Shown here in pieces: positions 8,373 through 18,100 of a stretch of 64,000 bases of DNA. Within the stretch, counting starts at the first letter, position 1; the number at the start of each line of letters is the position of its first letter. Under the pieces are notes generated by a model. It worked only from the letters and a program-made list of their open reading frames with translations, was not told where the DNA came from and did not search any database. A program made the translations under genes and the position numbers. Origin of the DNA: Mogibacterium diversum (lineage in GTDB: Bacteria; Bacillota; Clostridia; Peptostreptococcales; Anaerovoracaceae); the NCBI RefSeq assembly GCF_002998925.1, contig NZ_CP027228.1, positions 1,178,001-1,242,000 of the forward strand, written 5' to 3'.

Positions 8373-9374
8373 TTACTTATCGCACTTTCTCTTTAGATGC
8401 ATCTCATATAGCTTATAGATAATTCCGTAAATCACTCCTGCAACTGGCCATATAACCCATGTCTTGTTCCAATAACCTAGCAAAAATCCTGGTATTAGGT
8501 ATATGAATGCTACAGCAATCCAGTAAATGCCAGCAAATGGCTCCATCTTCTGCTCAACACGCTTGTGCTCCGGTGTATAATCACCTTCTTGGAAAAGCTT
8601 ACTATAGCCACTGCTTATTATTCCCACTTTTACGAACATATATACTGCAGCTGCAACCAGAACCAGCATAATCGGTGCAGAAATTTTCGCTAGCCCAGAA
8701 GCATATTTATCGCTATCATCAAAGAGAATACTTGGTAGAGCTCCGACGATACAAAGGAATACGCCTCCTGCTATTCGCTGTCCCATAAACTGCTTAAACG
8801 GCTCATATTTGCGCTTAACAGCCGCCTCAACTCCGTATCCAAGCTTTATGTGTTCTTTTGACAGATATTCATATTTCGACATACTGAAGCCAGATAACAC
8901 GCATAGTGCAACTCCTGCACCGATCATCAAGCATAAAAAAGCTATAGATAGACGCTCAAGTATATCGCCATCATTTGCTCTTCCCATCGCTTCAACTATG
9001 AGGTTTGGTACCGGAGATAGAATAAACAGCGACACAGCACCGGCAATTCTTGCCGCATGCTTTTCTGTATCAGCCATATAATCATTGGCTTCTTCAAGCG
9101 ATACAGTCCTAATGTGATTGTCATTATCTGCTCCTATATCTGTAGTGCTCGCGACTTTTGAGCTTTCGGGCAAATCCATCTCATCCTTAAGCAGATAGTC
9201 TACCGACACTCCGAACACTTCGCTCAACTTGATTATCTTCTGTATATCTGGCATCGAGGCTGCAAATTCCCATTTAGATACGGACTGCCTCGATACACCT
9301 ACTAGATCAGCCAGCTCTTCTTGGCTCCAACCATACTGCTTGCGTAGGCTCATTATCTTTTCTGAAATTATCAT
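8373..9374 (-). CDS. XRE-family regulator with a membrane-spanning C-terminus
   Basis: A 333-residue protein. Residues 5-60 form a Cro/CI-type helix-turn-helix (LRKQYGWSQEELADLVGVSR, then QSVSKWE). After a linker, residues 110-330 contain about five hydrophobic segments. This layout (HTH plus membrane domain) is widespread in Clostridia, often with unknown signal; some members respond to membrane-active compounds. The ATG lies 6 nt after AGGAGGG. It is a single gene with no partner transporter beside it, so the target genes are not evident. Confidence 0.82.
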   Translation of the reverse strand: MIISEKIMSLRKQYGWSQEELADLVGVSRQSVSKWEFAASMPDIQKIIKLSEVFGVSVDYLLKDEMDLPESSKVASTTDIGADNDNHIRTVSLEEANDYMADTEKHAARIAGAVSLFILSPVPNLIVEAMGRANDGDILERLSIAFLCLMIGAGVALCVLSGFSMSKYEYLSKEHIKLGYGVEAAVKRKYEPFKQFMGQRIAGGVFLCIVGALPSILFDDSDKYASGLAKISAPIMLVLVAAAVYMFVKVGIISSGYSKLFQEGDYTPEHKRVEQKMEPFAGIYWIAVAFIYLIPGFLLGYWNKTWVIWPVAGVIYGIIYKLYEMHLKRKCDK

Positions 9375-9700
9375 AACACCCTCCTATTGACTCCATACTA
9401 TATTGTAGATATGAAGCCTTTAAATTTCCAAATCCATTAGAACTTCTTTCGAGTTTCTTTCTCGTTTTTAATTTTCATTTCATAGAGCGCTGCGTTCTAT
9501 GGTCTAATTTTATGGTAGCGATATAACCTTCACCACCAACTATGCTTGGAAATTTGTCAACTCACGGTTGCAACCAGCGGTTACTTCACTGTATTATACA
9601 CTAAAATCCGTATTTTTGAGAGATTTCGTTATATGACAAAGACTCTCGTCCTTTCGGACGAGAGTCTTTATAATGTTCTTATGTACTTGTAAAATCAAAT
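9375..9700. other. Intergenic region, no protein gene seen
   Basis: It holds a 9-bp hairpin with a 3-base loop at 9481-9501 (one G-U pair), a weak rightward promoter-like pair at 9568-9597 and the terminator at 9638-9670. No ORF with a ribosome site is present. Confidence 0.6.
9638..9670 (-). terminator. Rho-independent terminator after the AGCS symporter gene (bidirectional)
   Basis: The arms GACTCTCGTCC (9641-9651) and GGACGAGAGTC (9656-9666) form an 11-bp perfect stem with a GAAA loop on the leftward transcript, flanked by AAA and TTT on both sides. Confidence 0.85.
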
Positions 9701-11098
9701 CTATTTAGCAGACTTTTCTTTACTGAAATAGTCCTTTGTAAGCCTGATGACCGTACCTGATAAGAGTAGGACTGCGATTAAGTTTGGAATTACCATCAGT
9801 CCGTTAAACGTGTCGGCGATGTTCCAAATCAGTCCGAGGTCCATCGTTGCTCCGACAATTGCAACTAGCGAATAAGCAACAACAAATGGCTTAATGGCAC
9901 CTTTTCCTAACAAGAATTCGATACATCTAGACCCGTATAATCCCCAACCTAATATTGTCGAGAAGGCAAAGCAGCAAAGTGCTACGGCTAGCATTACCGA
10001 AACCCAGCCTCCGAATGTAGCTGTGAACCCCGAGATGGTGAGCTCGGCACCTGCTGTCTTACCGTAATTGATCTTCACACCACTGCAGAGAATTACGAGG
10101 GCCGTAATCGTGCAGATTACAATCGTATCTGCAAATACCTCGAAGATTCCCCATAATCCCTGCTGCACAGGGTGATCCACTTCAGCCGAAGAGTGAGCGA
10201 TTGAACCAGTACCAAGACCTGCTTCATTTGAGAATATACCTCTCGAAACACCTCTCCTCATAGCTATAAACATAGAGCCTACAACACCGCCTGTTATAGC
10301 CCTTGGAGCAAATGCGCCTTCAAATATATCTCTGAAAACGCCTGGAACATTCTTGTAATTCAGAATAACTACTAGAAGTCCAAAGATTATATAGTACAGT
10401 GCCATGAATGGAACTAGCTTCTCCGCTACACGCCCGATACGCTTTATTCCTCCGATTAAAATAACCAGTACAAGCAGTGTAATAGCTATGCCAATACCGA
10501 GGTTAACCCCGGATGGAAGACCGTGCTTAAATGCACCTGTCGATGTTAATGCTGAATCGATAGCTGTCGTAATAGTGTTAACCTGAGTTGCGTTACCTGT
10601 ACCGAATACCGTAAGTACTCCGAATGTCGAGTATAGTATAGCTAGCCAGCTCCATTTCTTGCTCAGACCATTCTTTATGTAATACATAGGACCGCCAACC
10701 CAGTCTCCATGGTCATTACGCTCTCTAAAATGTACCGCTAGCGTAACTTCCGCGAACTTTGTACACATGCCTAGAAGTGCAGAAAGCCACATCCAGAAAA
10801 CTGCTCCTGGTCCGCCTAAAGCGATAGCTCCCGCGACGCCCGCGATATTACCAGTTCCAACGGTTCCCGCCAGCGCGGTACATACGGACTGGAATGAAGT
10901 AAGAGCTCCATCTCCAGCTTCCTTCTTATCGAACATAGCACCGAAAGTGTGCTTCAGTGTATATCCGAATTTTCTGAACTGAATAAAACGCGTGTTGAGC
11001 GTCAGCCAAATTCCGACTCCCATAATGCAGATCATCGAGGGCACACCCCAAATGAATGCATTAATCATGTCGTTGTAAGAAACAATCGTTTTAAGCAT
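9701..11098 (-). CDS. Alanine/glycine:cation symporter family protein (AGCS/AlsT type)
   Basis: A 465-residue membrane protein with about eleven hydrophobic segments. Family motifs are GTGNIAGVAGAIALGGPGAVFWMW, read here near residues 79-103, and the segment GLGTGSIAHSSAEVDHP near residue 300. AGCS proteins import alanine or glycine with Na+. The length is typical. The ATG follows AAGGAG by 7 nt. It appears monocistronic, with a terminator directly after it. The upstream region carries the repeats at 11227-11275. Confidence 0.92.
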   Translation of the reverse strand: MLKTIVSYNDMINAFIWGVPSMICIMGVGIWLTLNTRFIQFRKFGYTLKHTFGAMFDKKEAGDGALTSFQSVCTALAGTVGTGNIAGVAGAIALGGPGAVFWMWLSALLGMCTKFAEVTLAVHFRERNDHGDWVGGPMYYIKNGLSKKWSWLAILYSTFGVLTVFGTGNATQVNTITTAIDSALTSTGAFKHGLPSGVNLGIGIAITLLVLVILIGGIKRIGRVAEKLVPFMALYYIIFGLLVVILNYKNVPGVFRDIFEGAFAPRAITGGVVGSMFIAMRRGVSRGIFSNEAGLGTGSIAHSSAEVDHPVQQGLWGIFEVFADTIVICTITALVILCSGVKINYGKTAGAELTISGFTATFGGWVSVMLAVALCCFAFSTILGWGLYGSRCIEFLLGKGAIKPFVVAYSLVAIVGATMDLGLIWNIADTFNGLMVIPNLIAVLLLSGTVIRLTKDYFSKEKSAK

Positions 11099-11226
11099 AA
11101 AAAACTCCTTATAGTAATATAAAATACATGTTCTGATTCTAAAGCATCAAGGTTTATTCTGCAATAGTCTTTGGTAAAAGTTAATAAAATAATAAAGATT
11201 TCATTGTGAAATTAAACAATCTTATT

Positions 11227-11275
11227 GATAATATCAGTATTTTTTATTGATATTGTCATGTATAACAATGTCAAT
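11227..11275. repeat. Overlapping inverted repeats built from TGATATTGTC
   Basis: GATAATATCA (11227-11236) is a one-mismatch inverse of TGATATTGTC (11248-11257). The segment ATTGATATTGT (11246-11256) pairs again, with one mismatch, to ACAATGTCAAT (11265-11275). Three related half-sites in about 50 bases suggest a regulator-binding array. Confidence 0.4.
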
Positions 11276-11401
11276 ATATTAAAAATCGGTTAATCCGTAA
11301 GCAATTTTCACCATTTTCGCCACCCTACGATTGGTTATTTTATCTATTTATTTTAGTGCAAAAATGGATAAATTGCTTACATAATTTAAACTCTATTCGC
11401 A

Positions 11402-11430
11402 TTGACTTTTCTATATGATGCTCATATTAT
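11402..11430 (+). promoter_or_regulatory. Promoter of the SPFH gene
   Basis: -35 TTGACT (11402-11407) and -10 TATTAT (11425-11430) have a 17-base spacer, both one mismatch from consensus. The start point would leave a leader of about 50 bases before the ATG at 11488. Confidence 0.65.
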
Positions 11431-11487
11431 GAAGTTAATAGAGAATATCACTAGATGCTAAATCAATTACCTACAAGGAGGTTTTCC

Positions 11488-12534
11488 ATGATCACTACAA
11501 TTATTTCTATAATAGTAGTTCTGCTTATACTATTTTTGTTCGTTTCCTGTATAAAAATAGTTCCTCAAGAGCATGCATACGTTATTGAGAGGCTTGGCAA
11601 ATATTTATGCACATGGCGCGCAGGTCTTCATTTTAAAGTTCCTATCATTGACAACGTAATCAACAAGATTTCACTCAAGGAGCAGGTTTTGGATTTCCCT
11701 CCTCAACCAGTAATTACGAAGGATAACGTATCTGTTCGTGTGGACTCAGTTGTATTTGCAAAGGTATTTGACCCTAAACTTTATACATACGGAGTGGAGA
11801 ATCCAATCGCCGGTCTACAGAACCTGTCTGCAACTTCACTCAGAAGCATCATCGGCGGAATGGAGCTCGACACCACCCTATCCTCAAGAGAGCAGATCAA
11901 CGAGGATATGGAGGTAATTTTAGATAAAGCTACGGATTCGTGGGGACTCAAGGTCAACCGAGTAGAGCTAAAGAATATCATCCCACCTGAAGAAATCGAA
12001 GAAGTAATGACAAAGCAGATGAGAGCAGAAAGAGAAAGACGTCAGACTGTACTCGAAGCTCAGGCTCACAAGGAATCTGTAGTATCTCGTGCAGAGGGAG
12101 ATAAGGAAGCAAAGGTTCTCGCTGCCGAAGCTGAGAAAGAAGCTAGAATCGCTCTCGCTGCCGGTGAAGCTGAATCAATCAGACTCGTATACGAAGCGCA
12201 GGCTCAAGGTCTTGAGAAGCTCAAGGAAGCTAATATCAACGAGGGAGTTCTGAAGCTAAAAGGGCTCGAGGCTCTGAGGGATATCGCAGATGGTCGTGCA
12301 ACCAAGATATTCATGCCTACAGATTTAGCAAGTATCGTATCAAATCTCGGCGTAGCTTCTGAAGCTCTAGGAATAGGAGACTACACGGAGATTGACAAGT
12401 CACCTATCCCTGGCAAAGGAAGCTACAATGATAGTTGCCTTAAGAACACCTCTTCCAAGGTTACCAAGGAAGTAGCTGGAACTAATGCAAGCATCCAGGT
12501 TGATCTGGAAAACAGAAGAGAGGATATTATATAG
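11488..12534 (+). CDS. SPFH/band-7 (stomatin-like, QmcA type) membrane protein
   Basis: A 348-residue protein with one N-terminal membrane helix (residues 3-22). A band-7 domain follows (PQEHAYVIERLGKY, then a VKVPIIDNV-like strand near residue 50). Next comes a long charged, alanine-rich coiled coil (about residues 185-245). Such proteins form oligomeric scaffolds at membrane microdomains and often modulate proteases or membrane-fluidity systems. The start is the ATG at 11488 after AAGGAGG; an earlier in-frame ATG at 11455 has no ribosome site. The usual NfeD partner gene is not next to it. Confidence 0.88.
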   Translation: MITTIISIIVVLLILFLFVSCIKIVPQEHAYVIERLGKYLCTWRAGLHFKVPIIDNVINKISLKEQVLDFPPQPVITKDNVSVRVDSVVFAKVFDPKLYTYGVENPIAGLQNLSATSLRSIIGGMELDTTLSSREQINEDMEVILDKATDSWGLKVNRVELKNIIPPEEIEEVMTKQMRAERERRQTVLEAQAHKESVVSRAEGDKEAKVLAAEAEKEARIALAAGEAESIRLVYEAQAQGLEKLKEANINEGVLKLKGLEALRDIADGRATKIFMPTDLASIVSNLGVASEALGIGDYTEIDKSPIPGKGSYNDSCLKNTSSKVTKEVAGTNASIQVDLENRREDII

Positions 12535-12610
12535 CTCTATAGTCTTAGTATCTCATACCCTGTAGACTTTTATTGCTCTCTAGGGCTATAAGCCATTAAG
12601 CACACAACAT

Positions 12611-12645
12611 AAAAGGACGAAGCATACGGTCTTCGTCCTTTTTCA
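12611..12645 (+). terminator. Bidirectional terminator between the SPFH gene and uvrA
   Basis: The arms AAAAGGACGAAG (12611-12622) and CTTCGTCCTTTT (12631-12642) form a perfect 12-bp stem with T runs in both directions. The two flanking genes converge here, so it probably ends both transcripts. Confidence 0.88.
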
Positions 12646-12658
12646 CTAGCTCTTTATT

Positions 12659-15511
12659 CTATCTAAGCATCTTTTTTAGATACTGTCCAGTAAATGACTT
12701 CTCGCACTTAGCAACCTCTTCAGGTGTTCCTGTAGCCACAATGGTTCCACCACCGCTGCCGCCCTCTGGACCTAGGTCGATAATATGATCCGCACACTTG
12801 ATTACATCAAGATTATGCTCAATTACCACCACGGTGTTGCCCTCATCAGTCAACCTATTGAGCACGTACATCAGCTTCTCAACATCTGCAAAGTGAAGTC
12901 CAGTCGTCGGCTCATCTAATATGTATAGAGTCTTGCCGGTGCTCTTCTTGGATAGCTCCGTCGCTAGCTTGATTCTCTGTGCCTCACCGCCAGATAGCTG
13001 AGTCGACGGCTGTCCGAGTTTGATATATCCGAGGCCTACATCATCGAGCGTCTGCAGATATTTCTCGATAGACCTGTGATTCTCAAAGAACGGCAGTGCC
13101 TCTGTCACACTCATCTCGAGAACTTCTGAGATATTCTTTCCTTTGTACTTTACCTCTAGTGTCTCATGATTGTATCTAGCACCACCGCACACCTCACACG
13201 GTACATACACATCTGGCAGAAAGTGCATTTCTACCTTGGTGATACCGTCTCCGCGGCAGGCCTCACACCTTCCACCCTTTACATTGAAGCTGAAGCGTCC
13301 CTTCTGATATCCTCTCATCTTAGCCTCTGGCATCTGTGCAAAGAGGTCTCTAATAGGGTCGAACATTCCCGTGTAAGTCGCAGGGTTTGATCTCGGCGTG
13401 CGTCCGATAGGTGATTGGTCAATATCTATAACTTTATCGAAGTTCTCAACACCACGTATCTCCTTATGCGCACCAGGCTTTTCCTGCAATTTGTTTGTAA
13501 CACTTGCTACACCTTTGTAAAGGATTTCATTTACAAGCGATGACTTGCCAGAACCAGATACACCAGTTACACATACGAGCTTGCCTGCTGGAATCTTAAC
13601 ATCTATATTGCGAAGATTATTCTGCTTAGCTCCGATAATCTCGAGGTATTTACCGTTCCCAAGTCTTCTGGTATTAGGAACTTCGATCTTGCGCGCACCG
13701 GATAGGAACTGTCCAGTTATGGATTCCTTGCATACCTTGATATCGTCTACAGTTCCCTGAGCAACCAGCTCTCCACCGTAGATTCCAGCTCCAGGTCCGA
13801 TATCCACGATATGGTCGGCCGCATACATCGTATCCTCATCGTGCTCAACAATGACTAATGTATTACCCATATCGGTCAAGTTTCTTAGAGCTCCGAGCAG
13901 CTTGTCGTTATCGCGCTGGTGGAGTCCAATTGAAGGCTCGTCCAGGATATACAGCACACCGACGAGCCCCGATCCTATCTGTGTAGCCAGCCTAATTCGC
14001 TGGGATTCCCCGCCCGAGAGCGTGCCTGCGGCACGTGACAGCGTCAGGTACCCGAGCCCTACCTGCTTTAGAAATCTCAGCCTCTCTCTAATTTCCTTGG
14101 TGATGAGCCTCGATATCTGCTGCTCCCTTGGAGTCAGTTCAAGATTTTCAAAGAATAGAATCGCCTGCTCTACCGATAGATCAGTCAGCTCGATGATATT
14201 CTTTCCGCCAACGGTAACGGCTAGCACCGTATCCTTCAGTTTCTTACCATGACAAGTCGGGCATATCGCCTCTGTCATCATGCCAGCAATCTTTTCCTTT
14301 ATATAGTCTGAATTGGTCTCGCCGTATCTTCGCTCAAGACTTGGAATAACACCTTCGAAAGTATGATTCATATGAGATACACGACCAGACTTGCTGGTAT
14401 ATGTGTACTTGAGCTTGCGACTACCAGTTCCATGTAGTAGCTCATTTTTAAAATCTATCGGCAGATCCTTGTAAGGGACACTGAGGTCTGTCTTATGGTC
14501 TACTGCCAGCTGGTTTAGCATCTGACGGTAGAAGCCCATCGCATCCATCGTCGAGAACACCTGACCCATCGCACCATCTAAGATGCTCTTGCTTGGTTCA
14601 GTCACGACGTTATCATCGTCAATCTTTAAAGTAAACCCTAGACCCGTACACGTCTCACAAGATCCATATGGAGCGTTGAACGAAAACATTCTAGGCTCCA
14701 TCTCATCGATTCCCACACCGTGCTCTGGGCAGGCAAGCTGAGTGCTGAATGTCTCCTCAGCGTCCTTCGTCTTGCCATCTTCAGCTTTAGACTGAAACAG
14801 AACATTGGTAGCACCTTCACCCTCTCGTACAGCGAGTTCCACCGCTTCAGCGATACGGCTTCTATTTTCAGGTCTTAGTACGATTCTATCGATAACGATA
14901 TCTATTGTATGTTTCAGATTCTTGTTTAGGTTAAATTCCTCCTGCTCATCGACTCTAACCATCTCGCCATCGAGTCTGATTCTGATAAATCCATCCCTCT
15001 TGATACGGGAGATTACATTCTTATGCTCTCCTTTACGGCCCTTTATAATCGGTGCCATGATGGTTAGTCTGGTACCTTCATCATGAGCCATGATATGGTC
15101 AACAATAGTGTCTACAGACTGGCTGGAAATCTCCCTACCGCACACTGGACAGTGAGGAATCCCGACTCTTGCATACAAGAGTCTCAGGTAGTCGTATATC
15201 TCCGTAACAGTTCCGACAGTCGACCTCGGATTCTTGTTAGTGGTCTTCTGGTCAATTGAAATCGCCGGTGAAAGCCCCTCGATTAGTTGCACATCTGGCT
15301 TCTTCATGAGGCCGAGGAACTGTCTCGCATACGAAGAAAGTGACTCCACGTACTTCTTCTGTCCCTCCGCATATATCGTGTCGAATGCAAGCGAAGATTT
15401 GCCAGAGCCCGAGAGCCCGGTAAATACAATCATCTTATCGCGAGGAATCGTAAGATCTACGCCTTTAAGATTATTCTCCTTTGCACCTTTAATAACTATG
15501 TTTTTCTCCAT
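12659..15511 (-). CDS. uvrA: Excinuclease ABC subunit A
   Basis: A 950-residue protein, full length for UvrA. It scans DNA for bulky lesions in nucleotide excision repair. Visible parts are an N-terminal Walker A GLSGSGKSSLAFDTIYAEG, zinc-binding CPVCG near residue 121 and CPTCH near residue 410, a first signature LSGGESQRIRLATQIGS, a second Walker A GVSGSGKSS, the C-terminal zinc module CEACRGDG with CEVCGG, and a second signature LSGGEAQRIKLA. It lies 21 bases after uvrB on the same strand, the usual Firmicute pairing. Confidence 0.98.
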   Translation of the reverse strand: MEKNIVIKGAKENNLKGVDLTIPRDKMIVFTGLSGSGKSSLAFDTIYAEGQKKYVESLSSYARQFLGLMKKPDVQLIEGLSPAISIDQKTTNKNPRSTVGTVTEIYDYLRLLYARVGIPHCPVCGREISSQSVDTIVDHIMAHDEGTRLTIMAPIIKGRKGEHKNVISRIKRDGFIRIRLDGEMVRVDEQEEFNLNKNLKHTIDIVIDRIVLRPENRSRIAEAVELAVREGEGATNVLFQSKAEDGKTKDAEETFSTQLACPEHGVGIDEMEPRMFSFNAPYGSCETCTGLGFTLKIDDDNVVTEPSKSILDGAMGQVFSTMDAMGFYRQMLNQLAVDHKTDLSVPYKDLPIDFKNELLHGTGSRKLKYTYTSKSGRVSHMNHTFEGVIPSLERRYGETNSDYIKEKIAGMMTEAICPTCHGKKLKDTVLAVTVGGKNIIELTDLSVEQAILFFENLELTPREQQISRLITKEIRERLRFLKQVGLGYLTLSRAAGTLSGGESQRIRLATQIGSGLVGVLYILDEPSIGLHQRDNDKLLGALRNLTDMGNTLVIVEHDEDTMYAADHIVDIGPGAGIYGGELVAQGTVDDIKVCKESITGQFLSGARKIEVPNTRRLGNGKYLEIIGAKQNNLRNIDVKIPAGKLVCVTGVSGSGKSSLVNEILYKGVASVTNKLQEKPGAHKEIRGVENFDKVIDIDQSPIGRTPRSNPATYTGMFDPIRDLFAQMPEAKMRGYQKGRFSFNVKGGRCEACRGDGITKVEMHFLPDVYVPCEVCGGARYNHETLEVKYKGKNISEVLEMSVTEALPFFENHRSIEKYLQTLDDVGLGYIKLGQPSTQLSGGEAQRIKLATELSKKSTGKTLYILDEPTTGLHFADVEKLMYVLNRLTDEGNTVVVIEHNLDVIKCADHIIDLGPEGGSGGGTIVATGTPEEVAKCEKSFTGQYLKKMLR

Positions 15512-15532
15512 AGAAATACCCTTTCAAAATGT

Positions 15533-17506
15533 CTATGCTCTCTTGCTGCTCCGTAGGTCAAACAGTAGGTCCCTGAGCTCTGCTGCTCGCTCGAACTGAA
15601 GATCCTTGGCAGCCTGTTTCATCTCCTTCTCGAGATTCTTAATCGTACGCTGTAGCTCCTTTGTCGTCATCTCCTTTGGATTTTTGAGCTCTGTGTCTCC
15701 AGTGTACGCCTTCGTAGCCTCGATTACATCGCGTATAGGCTTTATGATGGTCCGTGGCGTAATACCGTGTTCTTCATTATATCGTTCCTGTATTTCACGC
15801 CTTCTTGCAGTTTCATCAATTGTGTACTTCATCGCCTTGCTGATGCGATCTGCATACATGATAACCCTGCCGTTCTGGTTACGTGCAGCTCTGCCTACAG
15901 TCTGAACAAGCGAGGTCTCTGTACGAAGAAATCCCTCTTTGTCAGCATCAAGGATGGCAACAAGCGATACTTCCGGTAGGTCGAGGCCTTCTCGAAGCAG
16001 GTTAATGCCGACGAGCACGTCGAATTTACCGAGGCGGAGATCCCTAATTATCTCCAGTCTCTCAAAATTATCTATTTCAGAATGCAGATATCTGACTTTG
16101 ATTCCTTCATTTCTGAGAAATCCCGTCAGGTCTTCTGCCATCCTCTTGGTGAGCGTCGTGATGAGCACTCGCTCTCCCTTATCCACAGTTTTATATATCT
16201 CGCTGATTATATCATCAATCTGACCCTCAATCGGTCTAACCTCTATTATCGGGTCGAGTAATCCAGTCGGTCTGATAACCTGCTCTGCCGTTACACCGTG
16301 TGAATTTTCTAGCTCGTACTTGCCTGGCGTCGCACTTACAAATAGTAGGTCGTTCGTAACCTCGTTGAACTCCTCAAACTTGAGCGGTCTGTTATCTAGT
16401 GCCGAAGGAAGTCTAAAGCCGAAGTCAACAAGCGAACTCTTTCTAGCCCTGTCACCATTATACATCGCACGAAGCTGTGGCAGCATTACGTGAGACTCAT
16501 CGATGATAGTCAGAAAATCATCTGGGAAATAATCGAGAAGAACATAAGGTCTTTCTCCAGGCTTCAGAAAGTTCAGATGCCTCGAGTAGTTCTCGACTCC
16601 CTTGCAGGTTCCGACTTCCATCATCATCTCCATATCGTAGTTTGTACGCTGAGAGATTCGTTCAGCTTCGAGCAGTTTGCCATTCTCCTTAAACCACTTT
16701 ACTCGTTCATCGAGTTCTTCCTTTATAGTGCCTACGGCGAGCTCCATATCTTCCTTGCTGGTGACGTAGTGGGATGCTGGGAAGATAGAAATGTGGCTGC
16801 GAACACCAGTGATTTCACCAGTCAGAGCGTTCATCTCCTTAATTTCCTCTATCTCGTCGCCAAACATCTCAACGCGTACAGCCTCTTCACCGCCAGCAGG
16901 ATATATATCGATGATGTCACCACGCACGCGGAAGGTACCACGGTGAAAGTCGATATCATTTCGTTCATACTGCATATCGATGAGCTTGCGCATCATCATC
17001 GTCCTGTCCATTTCCATTCCCGGTCTCAAGGATAGGAGCTGATTTCTATATGAATCAGGACTACCGAGACCGTAGATGCAGGAAACGCTGGCAACGATGA
17101 TAACATCTCTACGCTCGAGGACTGCCGCTGTCGCAGAGTGTCTGAGCTTGTCTATTTCGTCGTTTATATCGGAATCTTTTTCAATATACGTATCAGTTGA
17201 AGCAACATACGCCTCTGGTTGGTAGAAGTCATAGTATGATACGAAGTATTCTACGGCATTATCAGGAAAAAACTCCTTCATCTCACCGTGGAGCTGTGCT
17301 GCCAAGGTCTTATTGTGCGAAATTATCAGTGTCGGTTTCTGCACCTTCTCGATAATCTTTGCCATCGTATAAGTCTTGCCAGATCCAGTAACGCCAAGCA
17401 GAGTCTGGAAACGATTTCCAGACTCTATGCTTTCAGCGATTTTCTCAACAGCCTGGGGCTGATCACCCATCATCTCAAATTCAGAATGAACTTTGAATTC
17501 AGGCAT
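15533..17506 (-). CDS. uvrB: Excinuclease ABC subunit B
   Basis: A 657-residue UvrB. It verifies the lesion handed over by UvrA and recruits UvrC. It has Walker A GVTGSGKT near residue 40, the beta-hairpin region YYDFYQPEAY-x-x-x-TDTYIEKD, helicase motifs DESHVMLPQ and TLTKRMAEDLT, a VGRAARN motif, and the C-terminal UVR motif (LEKEMKQAAKDLQFERAAELRD) that binds UvrC. I use the ATG at 17506, 5 nt after GAGG and matching the usual MPEFKV-like start; a TTG 45 bases upstream is in frame but lacks a ribosome site. Confidence 0.98.
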   Translation of the reverse strand: MPEFKVHSEFEMMGDQPQAVEKIAESIESGNRFQTLLGVTGSGKTYTMAKIIEKVQKPTLIISHNKTLAAQLHGEMKEFFPDNAVEYFVSYYDFYQPEAYVASTDTYIEKDSDINDEIDKLRHSATAAVLERRDVIIVASVSCIYGLGSPDSYRNQLLSLRPGMEMDRTMMMRKLIDMQYERNDIDFHRGTFRVRGDIIDIYPAGGEEAVRVEMFGDEIEEIKEMNALTGEITGVRSHISIFPASHYVTSKEDMELAVGTIKEELDERVKWFKENGKLLEAERISQRTNYDMEMMMEVGTCKGVENYSRHLNFLKPGERPYVLLDYFPDDFLTIIDESHVMLPQLRAMYNGDRARKSSLVDFGFRLPSALDNRPLKFEEFNEVTNDLLFVSATPGKYELENSHGVTAEQVIRPTGLLDPIIEVRPIEGQIDDIISEIYKTVDKGERVLITTLTKRMAEDLTGFLRNEGIKVRYLHSEIDNFERLEIIRDLRLGKFDVLVGINLLREGLDLPEVSLVAILDADKEGFLRTETSLVQTVGRAARNQNGRVIMYADRISKAMKYTIDETARRREIQERYNEEHGITPRTIIKPIRDVIEATKAYTGDTELKNPKEMTTKELQRTIKNLEKEMKQAAKDLQFERAAELRDLLFDLRSSKRA

Positions 17507-17574
17507 TTTAACCTCGACTTTCTCTTCATGCGAGGAACTTCTTCCACACAATCAGCTCACTGTCACGTGTTTAA

Positions 17575-18081
17575 TTACTTTCTTATACCGTCTTCTATCA
17601 ATCTTTCGTCATCATAGAGCATTGGGCAGTCACGAGCTATTTGTTCTATAGTAGCTCTAATATGCTCCATCTCTTCTGAAAATTCTTCGAACGCTGCAGT
17701 TGGAACCTTTCTATTTAGGAATAGCTGTTCTATCTCTCTGTTGAATTGAGTGAGCCCATCTGCAAGCTCCAAGAACTTGTTGAACTTGTCAGTTTTGCTA
17801 GCGTTTCTAAATTTAGCTATATCACGCTTTATAAAATCTACTACATCGGTTTCCCCATAGAAAACTCCGAGAAGCATCGGATAAGGTGTTACCCTGCGCA
17901 GATACATAGCATGGTCACGCCTCAAATCAAGCATGTATTTTATAGTCAGTTCGCCATTTATATCAAACTCATATACATTGATATGGGCCGGCATATTCTT
18001 GATGCTTGTCGCTCCAAGCTGTTTCATCATCATATCGATCATGTCGCTTGCGACTTTATCAGCAGTAAGTGTATTTATCAT
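17575..18081 (-). CDS. Protein of unknown function, 168 residues
   Basis: I do not recognise this family. It is soluble, without a signal peptide or membrane segment, mixed alpha/beta at the N-terminus (a strand-rich part INVYEFDINGELTIKYMLDL near residues 33-53, followed by RRDHAMYLRRVTPYP) and mostly helical and charged in the second half. There are few cysteines (one CP near the end), so no metal site is evident. The ATG follows GGGGGT by 5 nt. It lies 19 bases after the permease gene and 68 bases before uvrB, so it is probably cotranscribed with them. A housekeeping or regulatory role cannot be inferred. Confidence 0.75.
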   Translation of the reverse strand: MINTLTADKVASDMIDMMMKQLGATSIKNMPAHINVYEFDINGELTIKYMLDLRRDHAMYLRRVTPYPMLLGVFYGETDVVDFIKRDIAKFRNASKTDKFNKFLELADGLTQFNREIEQLFLNRKVPTAAFEEFSEEMEHIRATIEQIARDCPMLYDDERLIEDGIRK

Positions 18082-18100
18082 ATTTTACCCCCAATCAACG

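Larger units (their letters stand above)
11099..11487. other. Divergent intergenic region between the AGCS symporter and the SPFH gene
   Basis: AT-rich, without a supported gene. It contains overlapping inverted repeats at 11227-11275 and the SPFH promoter at 11402-11430. Confidence 0.65.
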
